64,000 nt of DNA from Cordilura impudica (GCA_963682025.1 OY821520.1:88771670-88835669), one strand, 5' to 3'; shown: positions 1 to 12,105, counted from the first letter of the stretch. Numbers and translations: made by a program. Notes: generated from the letters alone by a model not told the origin.

Positions 1-766
1 ATATAACTGCGTGGAAGATAATCAAGTTTTAACAGAATATCAAGCTGGTTTTTGAAAAAAGTATTCAACAGTTGACAATATATTCAATCTGGCTGGTATC
101 GTTAATATAAAGTTTTCCGAAAAGAAAAAGGTATATGTATTTTTTGTCGACTTCAAAGCAGTCTTCGATAAAGTGGCTAGAAAATCACTAATATATAAAT
201 TGTATTCAATGGGTATTTCCTACAAATTTTTAAAAATATTGGAGGATATTTATACAGATACAAAATCCACTGTATGGAATGGCGAGGAGTTATCTGAGTA
301 TTTTCAAACGAATTCAGGTGTTAAGCAAGGATGTTTACTATCCCCACTTTTATTTTCGCTTTATATTAACGATTTACACGACTCCCTAGGTGGTGGCATA
401 CTCGTAGAATATATAAATATCCGGTTACTTATGTATGCAGATGATATAGTCATACTGGCTGGTGATATAGGTACTCTACAAGAAATGATCTTTAACCTGG
501 AAAAATATTGCGATTTATGGATCCTCGAGGTAAACTTAAATAAATCGGAAAAAGCTGTATTCAGAAATGGTGGGGGACTAAAATCACAAGAAAACAACAA
601 TGGGTCACTCAAAGTAATGAAATACTACATAGAATACAACAACATCAACTTAATCTGTGGTTACAAAATAAAGCTACAACCTCAAGAATTTATAAAGATT
701 TAGATTTCGAAAGAGGTTTCAATTATTTTATTGACAACATGAATCAATCTTAAATAACGTGGGTCT
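1..766 (+). pseudogene. Non-LTR retrotransposon (LINE) reverse transcriptase, 5' part, interrupted
   Basis: This encodes part of a LINE reverse transcriptase, which copies element RNA into DNA at a nicked target. Frame from about 60 gives FVDFKAVFDK (motif A), GVKQGCLLSPLLFSLYINDL (motif B) and LLMYADDIVILA (motif C, catalytic YADD) at 420-460. A stop lies near 53. After the residues RNGG (about 570) the reading jumps to a different frame that resembles the C-terminal LINE region, so an internal deletion and frameshift are likely. The 5' end lies outside the window. The coding continues, after removal of the piggyBac-like insertion and one TTAA, at 3728. Clade is not certain; jockey/I-like is plausible. 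Confidence 0.85.
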
Positions 767-1052
767 TTAACTCTAACCCTCCGGCAAACATTTTACCTCA
801 TAGACTCCGGGAGGGGGTCACCGGTGACCCGTGTGTATTTCGTATGGCGTTGAGTGCATCGTTTTTAATCTCTCTCTCCATTCTCATTCTTGTTTTTTTG
901 AATTAAGTGCGTGGATGTTTTTATTCTCTCTCTCCATTCTTATTCTTGTTTTTTGAATTTAGTGCGTGCATGTCAGTTCATGTTATGCTTTTAACATAAG
1001 CAGTTGATGATTTGTGGTTCGTGCACATAAAATAATTTTATTCTTCAATAAA

Positions 1053-1711
1053 ATGCCGAAACGTGGTAGACGTGAAACGGATGTGGAACATTCTGGTGAA
1101 TGTTCAGATTCTGCTGCGCCTGGAGGTGAATCTTCAGGTGCTGCTGCTGCGGGACAATCCACTAGTTCGGGAGAAGGACAAAAGTAAATTTTTATTCCAT
1201 TTTTTGGTCTATTGTCATTGTAACTGTCCATTATTTTGTTGTGTCCATTGTGTTTTCTTATAGCAAAAATAAATCTTTAGATAGGCTTCCATAGAGAAGA
1301 GGTGTGCTAAATGTAAACGCGTAAGTTTTTATGTGCATGATTCGATTTTGATATTGTTTTGAACGAGTGTTTATGTATAGATTAACTGCAGCAAACATGG
1401 ATTTCTTGTTTGAAACTGATGATGAGGATGAGCCTGTTGAATTCCAAAATGACAGTGAAGATGAATGGTTACCTGATAATGATGAGGCTTCTGACATTGA
1501 AGATGAAATCGTGGTTGAATCACCTGACATCGAGGATGAAGACGAAGATGAAAGTCGTGGTGATATACCTATTATTGGCGGAAAATACATTGCACCAGAC
1601 TTAACGGAATGGTTTAAAAACCAGCTGCCACAGGGAAATGTACCATCACACAATGTTCTACGTAAAAAAGGTGATTCATTCATTCGTGGATATTGTGTGA
1701 ATAGTTTCTAA
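1053..1711 (+). pseudogene. piggyBac-like transposase, N-terminal exons
   Basis: An ATG at 1053 opens a basic N-terminus (MPKRGRRETD) followed by a G/S/A-rich stretch. Two short introns are predicted: 1184-1263 (GTAAAT...TTATAG) and 1321-1380 (GTAAGT...GTATAG). Splicing them joins the frame exactly to the acidic region at 1381-1600 (runs of D/E, typical of piggyBac N-termini). A TAG stop remains in predicted exon 2 near 1291-1293, and the frame ends at 1709-1711 where a frameshift leads to the next block. Introns are inferred from splice consensus and frame fit only. Confidence 0.65.
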
Positions 1712-1728
1712 GTAATGGTTTGAATTTA

Positions 1729-3271
1729 GGTGGAACTCATCGAAAGTTTCGAAAAGAAATGACTGCCAAGGAAATATTTGATGAGTTTTTTACGACAAAC
1801 TTGAAAGATGAAATACTCAGACACAGCAATAAAAAGGGCTTAGATTTAGCTGCGGATTTCAATAGAATGCATCATGCTGAAATTGCTGCCTAAACTATCA
1901 AAAAATGTGATTTTCGTGTAATCAGTATTGATGAGCTGAATGCTTTTCTTGGAATTCTTTTGGTAATGGGCGTGAATGGCCAAAATGACGATCTAATTCC
2001 ATGGCTTTGGAGTGACTGCAGTCATCCAATCTATAAAGCAGCGATGAGTCGTGATCGATTTCAACAGTTTCTGCGTGTCATCCGTTTCGACAATGCATAT
2101 ACCAGAGCGACTAGAAAAGAAAGTGATAAAGCTGCCCCAATAAGTGACGTTTGGGAAATGCTTATGAAAAATTTGAAAGAAAACTATTATCCAGACACGA
2201 ACGTCACTATTGATGAGCAGTTGTTCCCGTTCAGAGGCCGGCAGGTTTTATTCAGTACATCCCATCAAAACCAGCCAAATATGGGGTCAAGATTTTCTGG
2301 GTATGCAACACAGCTGATGGATATCTACTTTTTGGAACTATTTATTTGGGTCGTCAACCTGGTACTGAGAGACAAACTAACGTTGGGCAAAACATAGTTC
2401 TGAAGTTAGTAAATGCATACAAACAGTCAGGGTTGAACGTAACAACGGATAATTTCTTTACGTCGTTACCGTTGGCCAACCAGTTAAAAACCCGAATGAG
2501 TATCGTTGGAACCCTTCGTTCGAATAAGCCGTATATTCCCAGAGAATTAAAGCCTAACCGTACCGATGATATTGGAACACATCGATATGCATTTAGCAAA
2601 GACACTACTCTTTTGTCCGTTGTCACAAAGAAAAATAAATCAGTTTATTTGCTTTCGGCCATGCACTACACTCGTGTGACTAATGAATATGGAAAAGAAG
2701 AGATGAACCACTATTACAACAAGACAAAAGGTGGTGTTGACGTTATGGATCAGATGCTCTCCAAGTACACAACGAAACGCAAAACAAATCGTTGGCCGTT
2801 GGCTTTATTTTTCAATATGTTAGATGTAGTTGCATTAGCAGCATTTTGTGTTTTCAGTAAACTGAATCCGGAGAAGTCTAAAAGGCGATCTTCTAGACGC
2901 TATTTCTTGACTCAGCTTGGAAAAGATTTGGCAACAGCTAACATGGAAAAGAGAGCAAATGATCAAATGGTTATAAGAAAAACTAATTATAGAGCTGCTC
3001 TTGAGCTTATGCTCGGAATAACTATACAATTTGTTCCTACAGTTCCAGTTCCAGTGCCGAAAACGTTCCTGTAGTTGGACCAGCAGCACCAGAGCCTGAG
3101 ATGAAAACAAAAGATGGTCGTAAAGTTGCGAAGGGTCGTTGCTATATTTGCATTTCCAATGATCCGAAATCGGACCGGAAAAGTCGTACAAAATGCTCAA
3201 ATTGCAAACGCACAATGTTTGCCACCCATACCAAGAGCTTGCCACCGCTCTGTACTGGCCCAAATTGTTGA
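1729..3271 (+). pseudogene. piggyBac-like transposase, DDE domain and Cys-rich tail (DDE_Tnp_1_7 type)
   Basis: This is the cut-and-paste transposase core. Frame 1 runs 1729-2240, with a TAA stop at 1891. A frameshift near 2240 leads to frame 3 (about 2250-3074), and another near 3058 leads to the tail ending at 3269-3271. The three acidic residues known in piggyBac are visible: D in VTIDEQLFPFRGR (about 2205), D in VTTDNFFTSLP (about 2445) and D in GGVDVMDQM (about 2740). The tail (CYIC, CSNC, then H and C pairs) fits the piggyBac cysteine-rich DNA-binding domain. One stop plus three frameshifts make this copy inactive. Confidence 0.92.
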
Positions 3272-3727
3272 ATTTGTATGGCATTCTATTAGCGGGCCAC
3301 CAGCCAATTTTTAATTTTGGTCCAAATTCTTGAATTTCCATAAAAAAATTTCAACTAATTTTGTATTTATATCCACAATGAATATCTCTTTTTTTTATTA
3401 CAACCTATAATTTTCTATATTTAATAATAAAATATAAAAAAAAATACAAAATAGAAATAAAAACTGTGTTCTTATTTATTATTTTCATATAAAATGTATG
3501 GTGGTCATTACGGGTCATCGGTGACCGCTTCCGGAGGGTGAGGGGTATTGGACTTTGGCGCAGAGTCCAAAAACGTAAGTAGCCTAAATCCAGCGAAAAA
3601 CGCTTTAAAATATGCTCTTGATAGCTATCCTAAAATTTGATCACTGGAAAAAAATTTTCTTCGGAGATATTTAACTTCAAAGGTAAAATGGGTCACCGGT
3701 GACCCCCTCCCGGAGGGTTAGGGTTAA

Positions 3728-4190
3728 AGCAAGATGTGGTCTTATTAAACTAAATTACAACACTTTCGGGGCGACAGTTGAGAATAAACTATGCTGGCTT
3801 TATAATATGGGTACAATGGAAACATTTGAACATTTCCTAGGTGTTTGTCCAGTTCTCAAGGAGTTCTGAATTATTAATTTTGAGAAACCGAATTTACTTT
3901 ACACTGAAATGATTAATATACTTAATGGTGAAAAAGATACAGACGGGGAAAAACTGGTGGATTACCTAAAGTCAGAATTACAATACAGAAAATTTTTAAT
4001 ACAAGAATATAATTAACTATTTTGTATAAGAGTTTTATATTTATGGTTATCGACAGAAGTTTTATAAAACATTGTCGAATATTACTTTCAATTTTCTAAT
4101 TTTCAATAAGAATTTATTTTATAAATTAAGACGAAATTTGCAAACAAAAATTTATTGTAAATAAAGAAAATCTTACTACTACTACTACTT
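3728..4190 (+). pseudogene. LINE 3' end with (ACT)n tail
   Basis: This is the continuation of the LINE at 1-766. Reading across the junction gives WVFKARCGLIKLNYNTFGA, then C-x-LYNMGTMET-x-x-H-x4-C, the Cys/His motif often found near the end of LINE ORF2 proteins. The frame stops at 3868 (TGA), resumes with coding-like sequence and ends near 4016. The element finishes with AATAAAGAAAATC and a short (ACT)n tail at 4172-4190, consistent with target-primed reverse transcription. Confidence 0.8.
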
Positions 4191-4600
4191 AAATTTAAAT
4201 TGCATATTCAACAATAATGAAAAAAATCAAAAAAAAAGATGCTAAAAGCGACTTTTTATTAAAAAAAAGATGCTAAGTAAATGCTAACTTTTCATAAATT
4301 TTGGATGCTAAACGACAAAAAAAGTTGCTAAAACGCTAAAATGGCAACACTCCCGTAAAATATAATTTCTCACCCAACACACAAAGACCCCGAAAATGTT
4401 CGACAGTATATATTTTAATCAAAAAAGCAGTACGAAAGTTTTTGTCGTCCTAAACCCTCCATCCAATACTCACACCATGAGTGTAGAGAACGGATCTTAA
4501 GGCCAACTAATTGGATTTAGAGAAAGAACATAAACTAAATGTGAGTTGTTTTTAATAGTAAGTGGTAGAGGCGAAAAAGCATATATTTATAAAATTTGTA
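4191..4600. other. AT-rich sequence, no gene seen
   Basis: At 4225-4345 the 7-mer GATGCTA and related ATGCTAAA words recur several times, suggesting the remains of a small repeat. No coding sequence was recognised. Confidence 0.5.
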
Positions 4601-4609
4601 GCTACTCTG

Positions 4610-4955
4610 AATTCTGAATCAGACCGATTTCTAGCATTTCAGCCTTCCTCAGTGATTATATTAAACATTGTAATAATCGTTACATTATATTTGATTACAC
4701 TGTTTCTATATAAAATTTTTCTAATTAGGGTGGCCCTGGGGTTTGAACATACGTCTATCTCACACACACACTCACCTAAAGTCAGCCTTATGAGCAGTGT
4801 GGCTAAGAATCAGTTTTATACCATACAGCTTTTACTTCGTAGAAATCTCAGAAGATACAACTCTGCAAAACACACAATCGTGATTTTTGAATATTTGCAC
4901 AATGGTGCTTCTTATTTCCCCTATTCTCAGTTTACTAAGAGTTGTCAAATATAAT
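4610..4955 (+). repeat. Dispersed repeat family P, copy 1
   Basis: Matches 18340-18715 along its length, including TCAGACCG, CATTTCAG, TTTTGAACAT-like and the well-kept CCATACAGCTTTTACTTCGT. Neither copy shows inverted ends or a conserved ORF, so the class is unknown. Confidence 0.75.
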
Positions 4956-4959
4956 GTAC

Positions 4960-6820
4960 ATATGATCTTTGTTAGATTTACCGTAATTTTTTCTAATACA
5001 TTTAAATTAATATGAAAACTTTGGGTTTGTTTTTAACAGTTCGTCATAGAGAAGCGGAGTTGTATTATTATGAAATTGTTGGCCACAGAAATGAAAAAGA
5101 TCATATCGGTTAACAGTTTTCTATTGAGATCCAATAATGTTTAGTAAACTCTCTTATAAGTGGCAATATAGCATACAAGTTACATTTGAGAAAAAAGTTT
5201 GAAACATGATTAAGAATAGTGCCATAGGGTTTATTTTTGGACTATTTATTATTGCGTGTAATTGACACACACAAACCAAATTCGACCGAAATCTAATTAA
5301 GATATTAGAGCAATTTAAGCCGGTCTCATTGTGGTCATTTATATGGAAACTCGGTATGGATATTCATAGGTTTTCAACGATGGTCGGCACGAACGTATGT
5401 ACGATATTTCACCAACACTCATTCACATCTGCGGCTTGTACAAGGCTTATATGCGGACAGACGGACAGTGCTAAATCGGCTGAGAATATGAGTCGGGCAA
5501 AAAAAAAGGTAGGTCTTTGTCAGATATTTTCAGCACAAGCTCACTGTATAGTAAACAGTGGCAAAGGGTATAAATATACATGTGCTTATAATGAATTAAT
5601 GCAGGCCATTCTATGATTCGTAATATAAGCCGTAGATATTTATACTTAAACAATATGATCTATGTTTCTAACATTAAGAAAATTAATTCAGGTAGAATCA
5701 TTAGTCAAGATTATAGGTTATAATATCAAGGCATTAAATTTAGCATCAAAGGATTTGGGTTTTTTATTACCAAATGCTAGCATATCAACACACATACATA
5801 CACAAACACGCATACAATCTCACAGATTTACCTTACCACAAAAAGTTTAGTTATGTGACAAAGTGTACACATCTGTAAGTTAATGTTAATAAATAAATTA
5901 TAAAGAAAGATTTACAAAGGATAGATGGTATTAGACGACCTAAATCCCCAGAGATTATTTGTTTAAGAAAACATGCTAGCTATGCCAGCAGCAATCAAAA
6001 TAGTTTCCTTAAGGGTAATTCTGTAGAGAGCAGTGTTTTCAACCACTGCCATATTTGTTAATGAATTAAAGCTAATTTAAGGCTTATGTTTATTTAGCTT
6101 TTTAAAAATTTTATTGTTTTTTTTTAGTCTTTTAAGAAAAAGTGTCTATTAGGTGTATTACATAACGTGATATCGATTTATATCTATATTTTGATATAGA
6201 TTTATATCAAACGTTGCAATATCACCAGTCATAAAGGCAAATTGAACTTTTGTGTATATTATATTTCATGATTCAAAACTCTTAGAAAAAATTATATAAA
6301 TTTAAAAACTTTTTTATTTAATAAGGATTTAGTTGCTATTTCTTAAAATTTCCATATTTTTGTTATTGTTAAGAGGATGATGAATCATTTGATTTATTAA
6401 ATAATTTGCCAATTAATTATATGGTAACCTACATTCTTATATACGAAGGTATTTTCATTTGGGAAAAATATTTTACACATTACTCAATTACCCCATCCAT
6501 ATTCTGTGCAACAATTTTTGACAGTTTTTATTGACCTTTTTTATAGAAAAGAAACAGAAAAAAGAAAATGTGAAACTCTCTCAATTCCCTTTTATAGATT
6601 ACTAAAAATGTTTTTTTTTTGGCTTTTTATAGTGCGACATTTTGCGCAAAAAAATCATTGACATTTTTTAGAAAATAATCAAAAAAAAAAAAGAAAAGAA
6701 AAACTCCAAAGGCCAAAGGCAATTCATAAATTCTTTGGCAAAAATAAAACAACATTAGTTTACCCACAAAGGCCAGATTTTTTCTTTTCTACACATTTTC
6801 TAATATGATAACCTAAAGTG
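4960..6820. other. AT-rich intergenic or intronic sequence
   Basis: No gene recognised. Around 5329-5470 there is a diverged stretch containing GCGGACAGACGGACAG, possibly a decayed GTCY-type repeat in reverse orientation. 6165-6215 holds a short imperfect palindrome around ATATCGATTTATATC. The short open frames here have no recognisable motifs. Confidence 0.5.
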
Positions 6821-6827
6821 TGTCTAT

Positions 6828-7704
6828 CGGCGCTGAGCACTTAAACAAATGCTCCTAAAAAAATTAACAAATGCCCCAAAAAATTTGTATGGTTTTTGGG
6901 GCACAAGTTCAATTTTTATTCCAATCTGAAATATTTTGGGGCATTTGTTCATTTTTAATTTGTACGTTTAGGGCCTAAATTCATTTTTTTAAAAGACTGA
7001 TGAACAAATATACTCCAAAAATAAACCACGACACCCGTTTATGTTATTGTTTTGTTTGTAGTTTATTTATTTTCGTAAGCTGCAAAAATATCGGGAATGG
7101 ATTGTAAATTGAAGTAATCAGTAAATAGAGTTTATCGTAACTGTGATCCCCAAGTGCAGTGCGCCGCTTCCGCACGGGTTTGATAGCCACATCCGCGCTG
7201 CTCAGTTGTCGCTAAGTTATTTGTAATCGCTGCAAAACATATTCTTTGCAGATCATTCCGATATTTTACATTTTGATGGACAAGAGAAAACTCAAAAATG
7301 CTATAAAAAAGTTTTACAAACATTGCAAGATATGCTATGGGGTTGCGAGCTAGAGCTCCGCAATGATATTGCCGAAAAGAATACAGTATTTAAATGCATT
7401 TATTGTAGGAGAAATATTGAGAGCAGTATGCAGATTTTCATTTGAGTAGATATTTGGCAAAAAAAAAAAAAAACATTAAATATAAATATGTGAAAAATTT
7501 TGCGGAATGTTTTTTGGGGCGTAAGTTCATTTTTTATTTGGTTTTTTTGAAAAAATTAACATTTGTTCACCTTTTTTTATGGCATTTCTTAAGGTTTTTG
7601 GGGCTTTTGTTCTTCGCGAATTTACGCCCCAATTTATTGGGGCATTTGTTCAATATTTTTTTTTTTTTGGGCATTTGTTCATTTGGGCCTAAGTACTCAG
7701 CGCC
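6828..7704 (-). mobile_element. hAT-like MITE, family M, copy 1
   Basis: Starts CGGCGCTGAGCACTTA and ends TAAGTACTCAGCGCC, with flanks GTGTCTAT and GTGTCTAG (7 of 8 identical). The arms repeat the words AACAAATGCCCC and GGGGCATTTGTTC many times. The interior (7130-7330) matches the interiors of copies at 27124-27680 and 16256-17320. No transposase is encoded. The 8-bp target duplication is clearest in copy 2. It lies opposite to copy 2; strand is set relative to that copy. Confidence 0.82.
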
Positions 7705-7833
7705 GTGTCTAGTCCAAAAAAATTATTCCAATTTTTTTTTTTTTGATTTTACAAAAGTATTTTCTTAAAAAAAAAAGTATTTTTAAACACTGTAACGTCA
7801 TTTGAAATTGTTTTTAATTTATAATATGTACAT

Positions 7834-9015
7834 TAGGGTTATGACTAATTTTTTACAAAATTTTTACCTATCACCACGTGATAGGCAATACTAAACTAAT
7901 AATAAAAATCATGTTTGCAGGTCATTTTGCTGGAAAAACCTTCCGCACCAAATGCAATTTCAAAAAAATCACTGAATTTTTTTTATTTTTATATTTTTTA
8001 TTAATTTAATATACTCTATACATAGTAAAAAAATTATTTAAACAATGTAGATTTTGATACGAGGTATGATTATTTATTTTCTTAATGTTGTATGATATAA
8101 ATTTAATATTTAAAGTGCGACTATTTTTGCAGAAAGGAAAATGTCCTGAACAACTTTTATAGCACGTTCTGCGCAAATATTACTACGCTGCTGATTTATT
8201 ATTTACGACTTCTGCATAACCCCATGCCTTATAAAACACTCATTACCTTTTTTAAATTTAATAATTCAAAATTGTCTTCGCGGAAGCAATGGTCTGAAAA
8301 CCATACGTCGTACCATGCACCACATATAATTTGACATATTTTATACAGTTCTTCTCGTTATTTTGGAATTAGGATAAATGCTAATATTGCCAGAATGGTT
8401 CTAGAATTCCACCGAGCATTGCTTATTGGTGGTATAGTTTTGAAATTTATGAAAAGGAAAGGGTTAAGAGGTCAAAATATACATCGAAATGAAGCTAGTG
8501 GATCTAGATTTTTTTTATTCGGTTGTTGTAGATATCAACATTGCAGAGATCGTTTTATGAGATAATGACAAGTTTTGGATTTCAAATTTAAAAATATCAA
8601 ATAAAAGGCACTCATGTGAGCCTTCAAAATGATATATATATATTACTCAATTCCGATACTAAAAAGTTATATACAAGTCAATGTCCAAACTTTGGAGGTC
8701 CATAACTTGGAAAATATCTCGACCGTCGAAAAAATACTTTGCTAGAATCACAACAAAATGTGTAATAAGTGGTGAAAATTTGAAACCATTTGGGGCATCG
8801 TACCTAAAATACATAAAGGTCTTTAAAACGTAGAAGAAATATTTTAAATCAAATAAAAAAATATAGACCAAAGTGCAACACGTTTAGTGCAGAAATTTTT
8901 TTGAGAGCAGCGAAGAAGTAAGATTGCGTTTCTTAATATTTTTTAAAAGCCTTTTTGGCTAGGGCATGTAAAATTTGATATTTGTAAATAAAAAATAAAA
9001 AAAGTCATAGCCCTA
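7834..9015. mobile_element. Non-autonomous DNA transposon with exact 8-bp target duplication (hAT-like)
   Basis: Ends TAGGGTTATGACT (7834) and AGTCATAGCCCTA (to 9015) are inverted repeats. Both are flanked by the identical 8-mer ATGTACAT (7826-7833 and 9016-9023). An 8-bp duplication is characteristic of hAT elements. The 1182-bp interior has no recognisable transposase; its longest open frame (8659-8871, minus, 70 codons) shows no motif. Confidence 0.88.
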
Positions 9016-9147
9016 ATGTACATAAATAAATATTGGAAAAATATGAATAAAAGAATTTTTAACTTAGTACGAGTTATTCCAATTGTAAACATCATGTTCA
9101 CGATGGTAATAAATTAATTTTACGTCATTTTTGTTTACATGTTGTAG

Positions 9148-9358
9148 CTGATAGTGTGACCATATTTAAAAAAAAAAGAAGCACTAAACGAAAAAGAATA
9201 AATATTAACAAAAAACTATGTAAAAGAAAATTATATAATTAAAAATAGATTTTATTTATCTTATAAGTTATAAATAAAATATAAAACAATTCTTAAAGAC
9301 AAAAATGACTTTATTTACTAAAACATTTGAAAACCTAAAATAAAATACGGTCACTCTG
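9148..9358. repeat. Possible small MITE
   Basis: AGTGTGACCATATTTAAAA near 9152 pairs with AAAATACGGTCACTCT near 9340 in inverted orientation. No target duplication was found, so this is tentative. Confidence 0.35.
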
Positions 9359-9545
9359 CACCAATTTATTCGTCGTTCGTCGGCGTTAGAAATAGAAATA
9401 AACCTATCGCAGAGTTCGTTACGCACTACGTATTTCGTTCGACGCACTGATTGTGTGCATTTTCATATACACAAATGTGTTTTATTTCTGACGACGAATA
9501 TTCGGAACGAAAAATTCGACGTTCGTCCCAGTTGTGTTTTCAACT

Positions 9546-10215
9546 TAACTCGTACTCTCTGTCTGTCTCTCTGTCTGTCTGTCTGTCGTGGGTGCACCAC
9601 ATTCCCCCTTATCCAATTGACATAAAACTTGGCCCATAGTCTTGTTGTGACTACATATTAATTTAGGGGTAGTCATGCACAGTCACGCATAGTCACGCAC
9701 AGTCACATAGTTATCTAAATGTCATTTCCCCCCAGCCGATTGATCTGAAACTTGTTCCATACACTTTCTATAAAGAAAATATTAACTTTGACGTAGTGAC
9801 GCACAGTCACGCATAGTTACGCACAGTCACGGATTGATGTAAAACCCATTTCTCCTTATCCGATCGATCCGAAACTTTGTCGATAGACTTTCCGTGAAAA
9901 AAGATTAACTTTGACATAGTCACGTACAGTCACGCATAGTCACGGAGAGATTAAAACCTCACTTCTCTTCATCCGATCGATCTGAAGCATTGTCCATAGA
10001 CATGTTGTGGCCAAAGATTAATTTTAGATAGTCACGAACAGTCACGGAGTGATTTAAATTCCATTTTCCCTCATCCGATCGATCTGGAACTTTGCCCATA
10101 GACTTGTTATGACCAAAGATTAATTCTAAGATAGTTACGCAGAGTCACGCACAGTCACGGAGAGATTCAAAACTCATATGCATAAGCAAAGAAAAAGTTT
10201 TAATAAAAACCTTGT
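9546..10215 (+). repeat. Nested tandem-repeat element, family Q, copy 1
   Basis: A (CTGT)n tract at 9550-9586 is followed by five diverged monomers of about 100-135 bp. Each opens with a CCCYTTATCCGATCGATCTGAAACTT-like segment and closes with 2-4 copies of a 10-bp subunit close to AGTCACGCAC. A common 3' tail follows (TTCAAAACTCATATGCATAA, about 10165-10215). The same architecture recurs at 41215-41690. Confidence 0.85.
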
Positions 10216-10219
10216 TTTT

Positions 10220-10880
10220 ATTGGTTAGATTATTTTGTTTACCAAGTAGCTGCATTACAATTTTTTCCACTGTATTTTTTTTTTATATATATTTAATGTA
10301 ATATTCTTATTGTGAACTAAAACTACCTAATTTTAATAGAAACTAATAAATTTTAAATTTCCTTTTCTTTTTTTAAATGTGCGTATTTCGTCAGTCACGA
10401 AACCCTGTCAATCCATGACTTCAAGTGGTGTTGAAATGATTTTAGACTAGCATAGTAAACTATTTGAAACTTTATGCAAAAAGCGATATTATACCTCAAA
10501 GGTTTTTATATCAGTCTTTCATAAACCAATGAATCTGCGACCCCATATATATTCTTAATCACGGTGGGTTTAAAAAAAATTTAAATTTTTTGGAAAACCA
10601 CCCCGGACATTTTTGATGGATAAGGTTTTGGCATGTGTCTAGAATAAAGAAATGCAAACCCCAAGATCGCATTTCTCCATTTCTTTTACCCGTTTGAATT
10701 TTCTTTGCATTTTAAGCATTCCTACATTCAAATCTGTGTTCTCTTGTTGAGCTCATTTCAGAATTTAAATTGAGTTTTGAAAAATAGATGATTTAATAAT
10801 AAATGATTAACTATTATTCGACCTCAACTATTTTATTAAAAGTTATTATTCAATAATGTTAAAAAATAATTGTGCTATAA
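10220..10880. other. AT-rich sequence, no gene seen
   Basis: No coding motif or repeat structure that I can identify. Confidence 0.5.
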
Positions 10881-10884
10881 AAAA

Positions 10885-11827
10885 AGGTACATACGCTATA
10901 TAAATACCTTATCACCAAGGCATAATGATAAATGCCACCAATATGTAGAATTTTACAAAAATCTTGGTCAAAAATTCATCGTAGGGGGTCTAGATTAGCA
11001 AACCCAAGGAAAAGAGCTGTACAAATATATTCTAAAGAATCAATATCAAAAATCAATCCACTTTATTAACTGGTAGAGCAACATATTGGCCAAGTGACTT
11101 AAGAAGAATACCAGAACTTTTGGTTTTTTCTACTTTTATTAGTATTCCTAGATCCTTGTGACGGCCCTTTGTTCCAACTTGGAACCATAGGAATCAATAT
11201 ATATATAGATCCTTGTGGAATATTTATAATATGATGATATAAGTTCTGACCATAGGCCACCAATTTTAACCTATAAAGTATGTTGCAAATTGTCACCAAA
11301 ATACACAAAACTGTTAATAAAACACTGACATACATTCGTTTCAAAATTGGATTAAAAGCAATCTTAACTTAAGTATTTACAAAAACACTAGAAGTCCTTT
11401 AGATAAAGCTATATTGAATAGAGCAGCAAATCGTTTAAAGAAAATTTTAAAATAACTTAAAAATTAAAATTCTATAGACTTTCTAAGAAATCTAGATGTT
11501 ACAAAAAATGATGATTACAGCTTTTGGAAAGCTACAAAGTGTCTAAAGCGTCCTATTAAAAGAAACGTACCAATTACATGCACAAATGGTTCGCGGTGTA
11601 GATCGGACTTAACTAAAGCCAGTGAGTTTCTAAATCATCTAGCGAATACGATTAATCCATTTTTTTGTCTAGTCAAAATCAAATAGATGATGTACCCTGT
11701 CAAATGGATTTACCAATAAAGCACGTAACTCCGACCGAAGTAAAACTGTCCATCAATAAACAAAATGTAACAAAGTCCCCAGGATATGATGGCATTAATG
11801 CTAGAGTGTTAAGGTTATTAAAAATGG

Positions 11828-11858
<31 letters not shown>

Positions 11859-12105
11859 GTACAATACTTAATTCAAATTTAAGGCTCATCCATTTCTAAG
11901 TACAATGGAAATATGCCAAAATCGTACTGATTCTAAAACTTCACAAATATGAAAATGAAGTAACATCCTATAGGCCAATAACTTTACTGTTATTACTTGC
12001 TAAAATCTTTGAAAAATTTTAGCTTGAAAGACTGCATTCCTTAGTAGAAATGCAAGAAATACTTCTTGATCGTCAGGTTGGTTTCAGTCTTCGACAAACC
12101 CATAA
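10885..12105 (+). pseudogene. Jockey-type LINE remnant (endonuclease C-terminus and RT N-terminus)
   Basis: Reading across frames gives FYKNLGQKFIVGG (endonuclease), LTGRATYWPSDLRRIPELLV (11067-11125, end of the APE-type endonuclease), then RSPLDKAILNRAANRLKKIL, YSFWKATKCLKRP and NVTKSPGYDGINARVLRLL (RT N-terminus), and KYAKIVLILK, YRPITLLLLLAKIFEK and LLDRQVGFSLRQTH (fingers and motif 1 region, to 12105). Many stops and frameshifts are present, with a T-homopolymer insertion at 11829-11858. The catalytic YADD part is absent. Confidence 0.85.

Larger units (their letters stand above)
771..3723 (+). mobile_element. piggyBac-like DNA transposon, TTAA target sites
   Basis: The element is bounded by TTAA at 767-770 and TTAA at 3724-3727. 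Both ends read CTMTAACCCTCCGG inward, and both carry the palindrome GGTCACCGGTGACC close to the end (left about 819-834, right about 3690-3705). A third, diverged copy (GGTCATCGGTGACC) lies near 3515. It carries a broken piggyBac-type transposase and sits inside a LINE, whose reading frame resumes exactly after one TTAA is removed. That gives strong support for both boundaries. Confidence 0.93.

Noticed and set aside
1258..1683. Ser-rich open frame on the minus strand
   Set aside because: Antisense of the acidic D/E-rich piggyBac exon, whose codons read as serine on the reverse strand.
2835..3341. 168-codon minus-strand open frame
   Set aside because: Mirror of the piggyBac transposase C-terminus; the plus strand carries the recognised motifs.
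9360..9545. GC-richer segment with TTCGTCG words, possibly a promoter or exon
   Set aside because: No splice sites, start context or long frame; the words look like a small decayed repeat.
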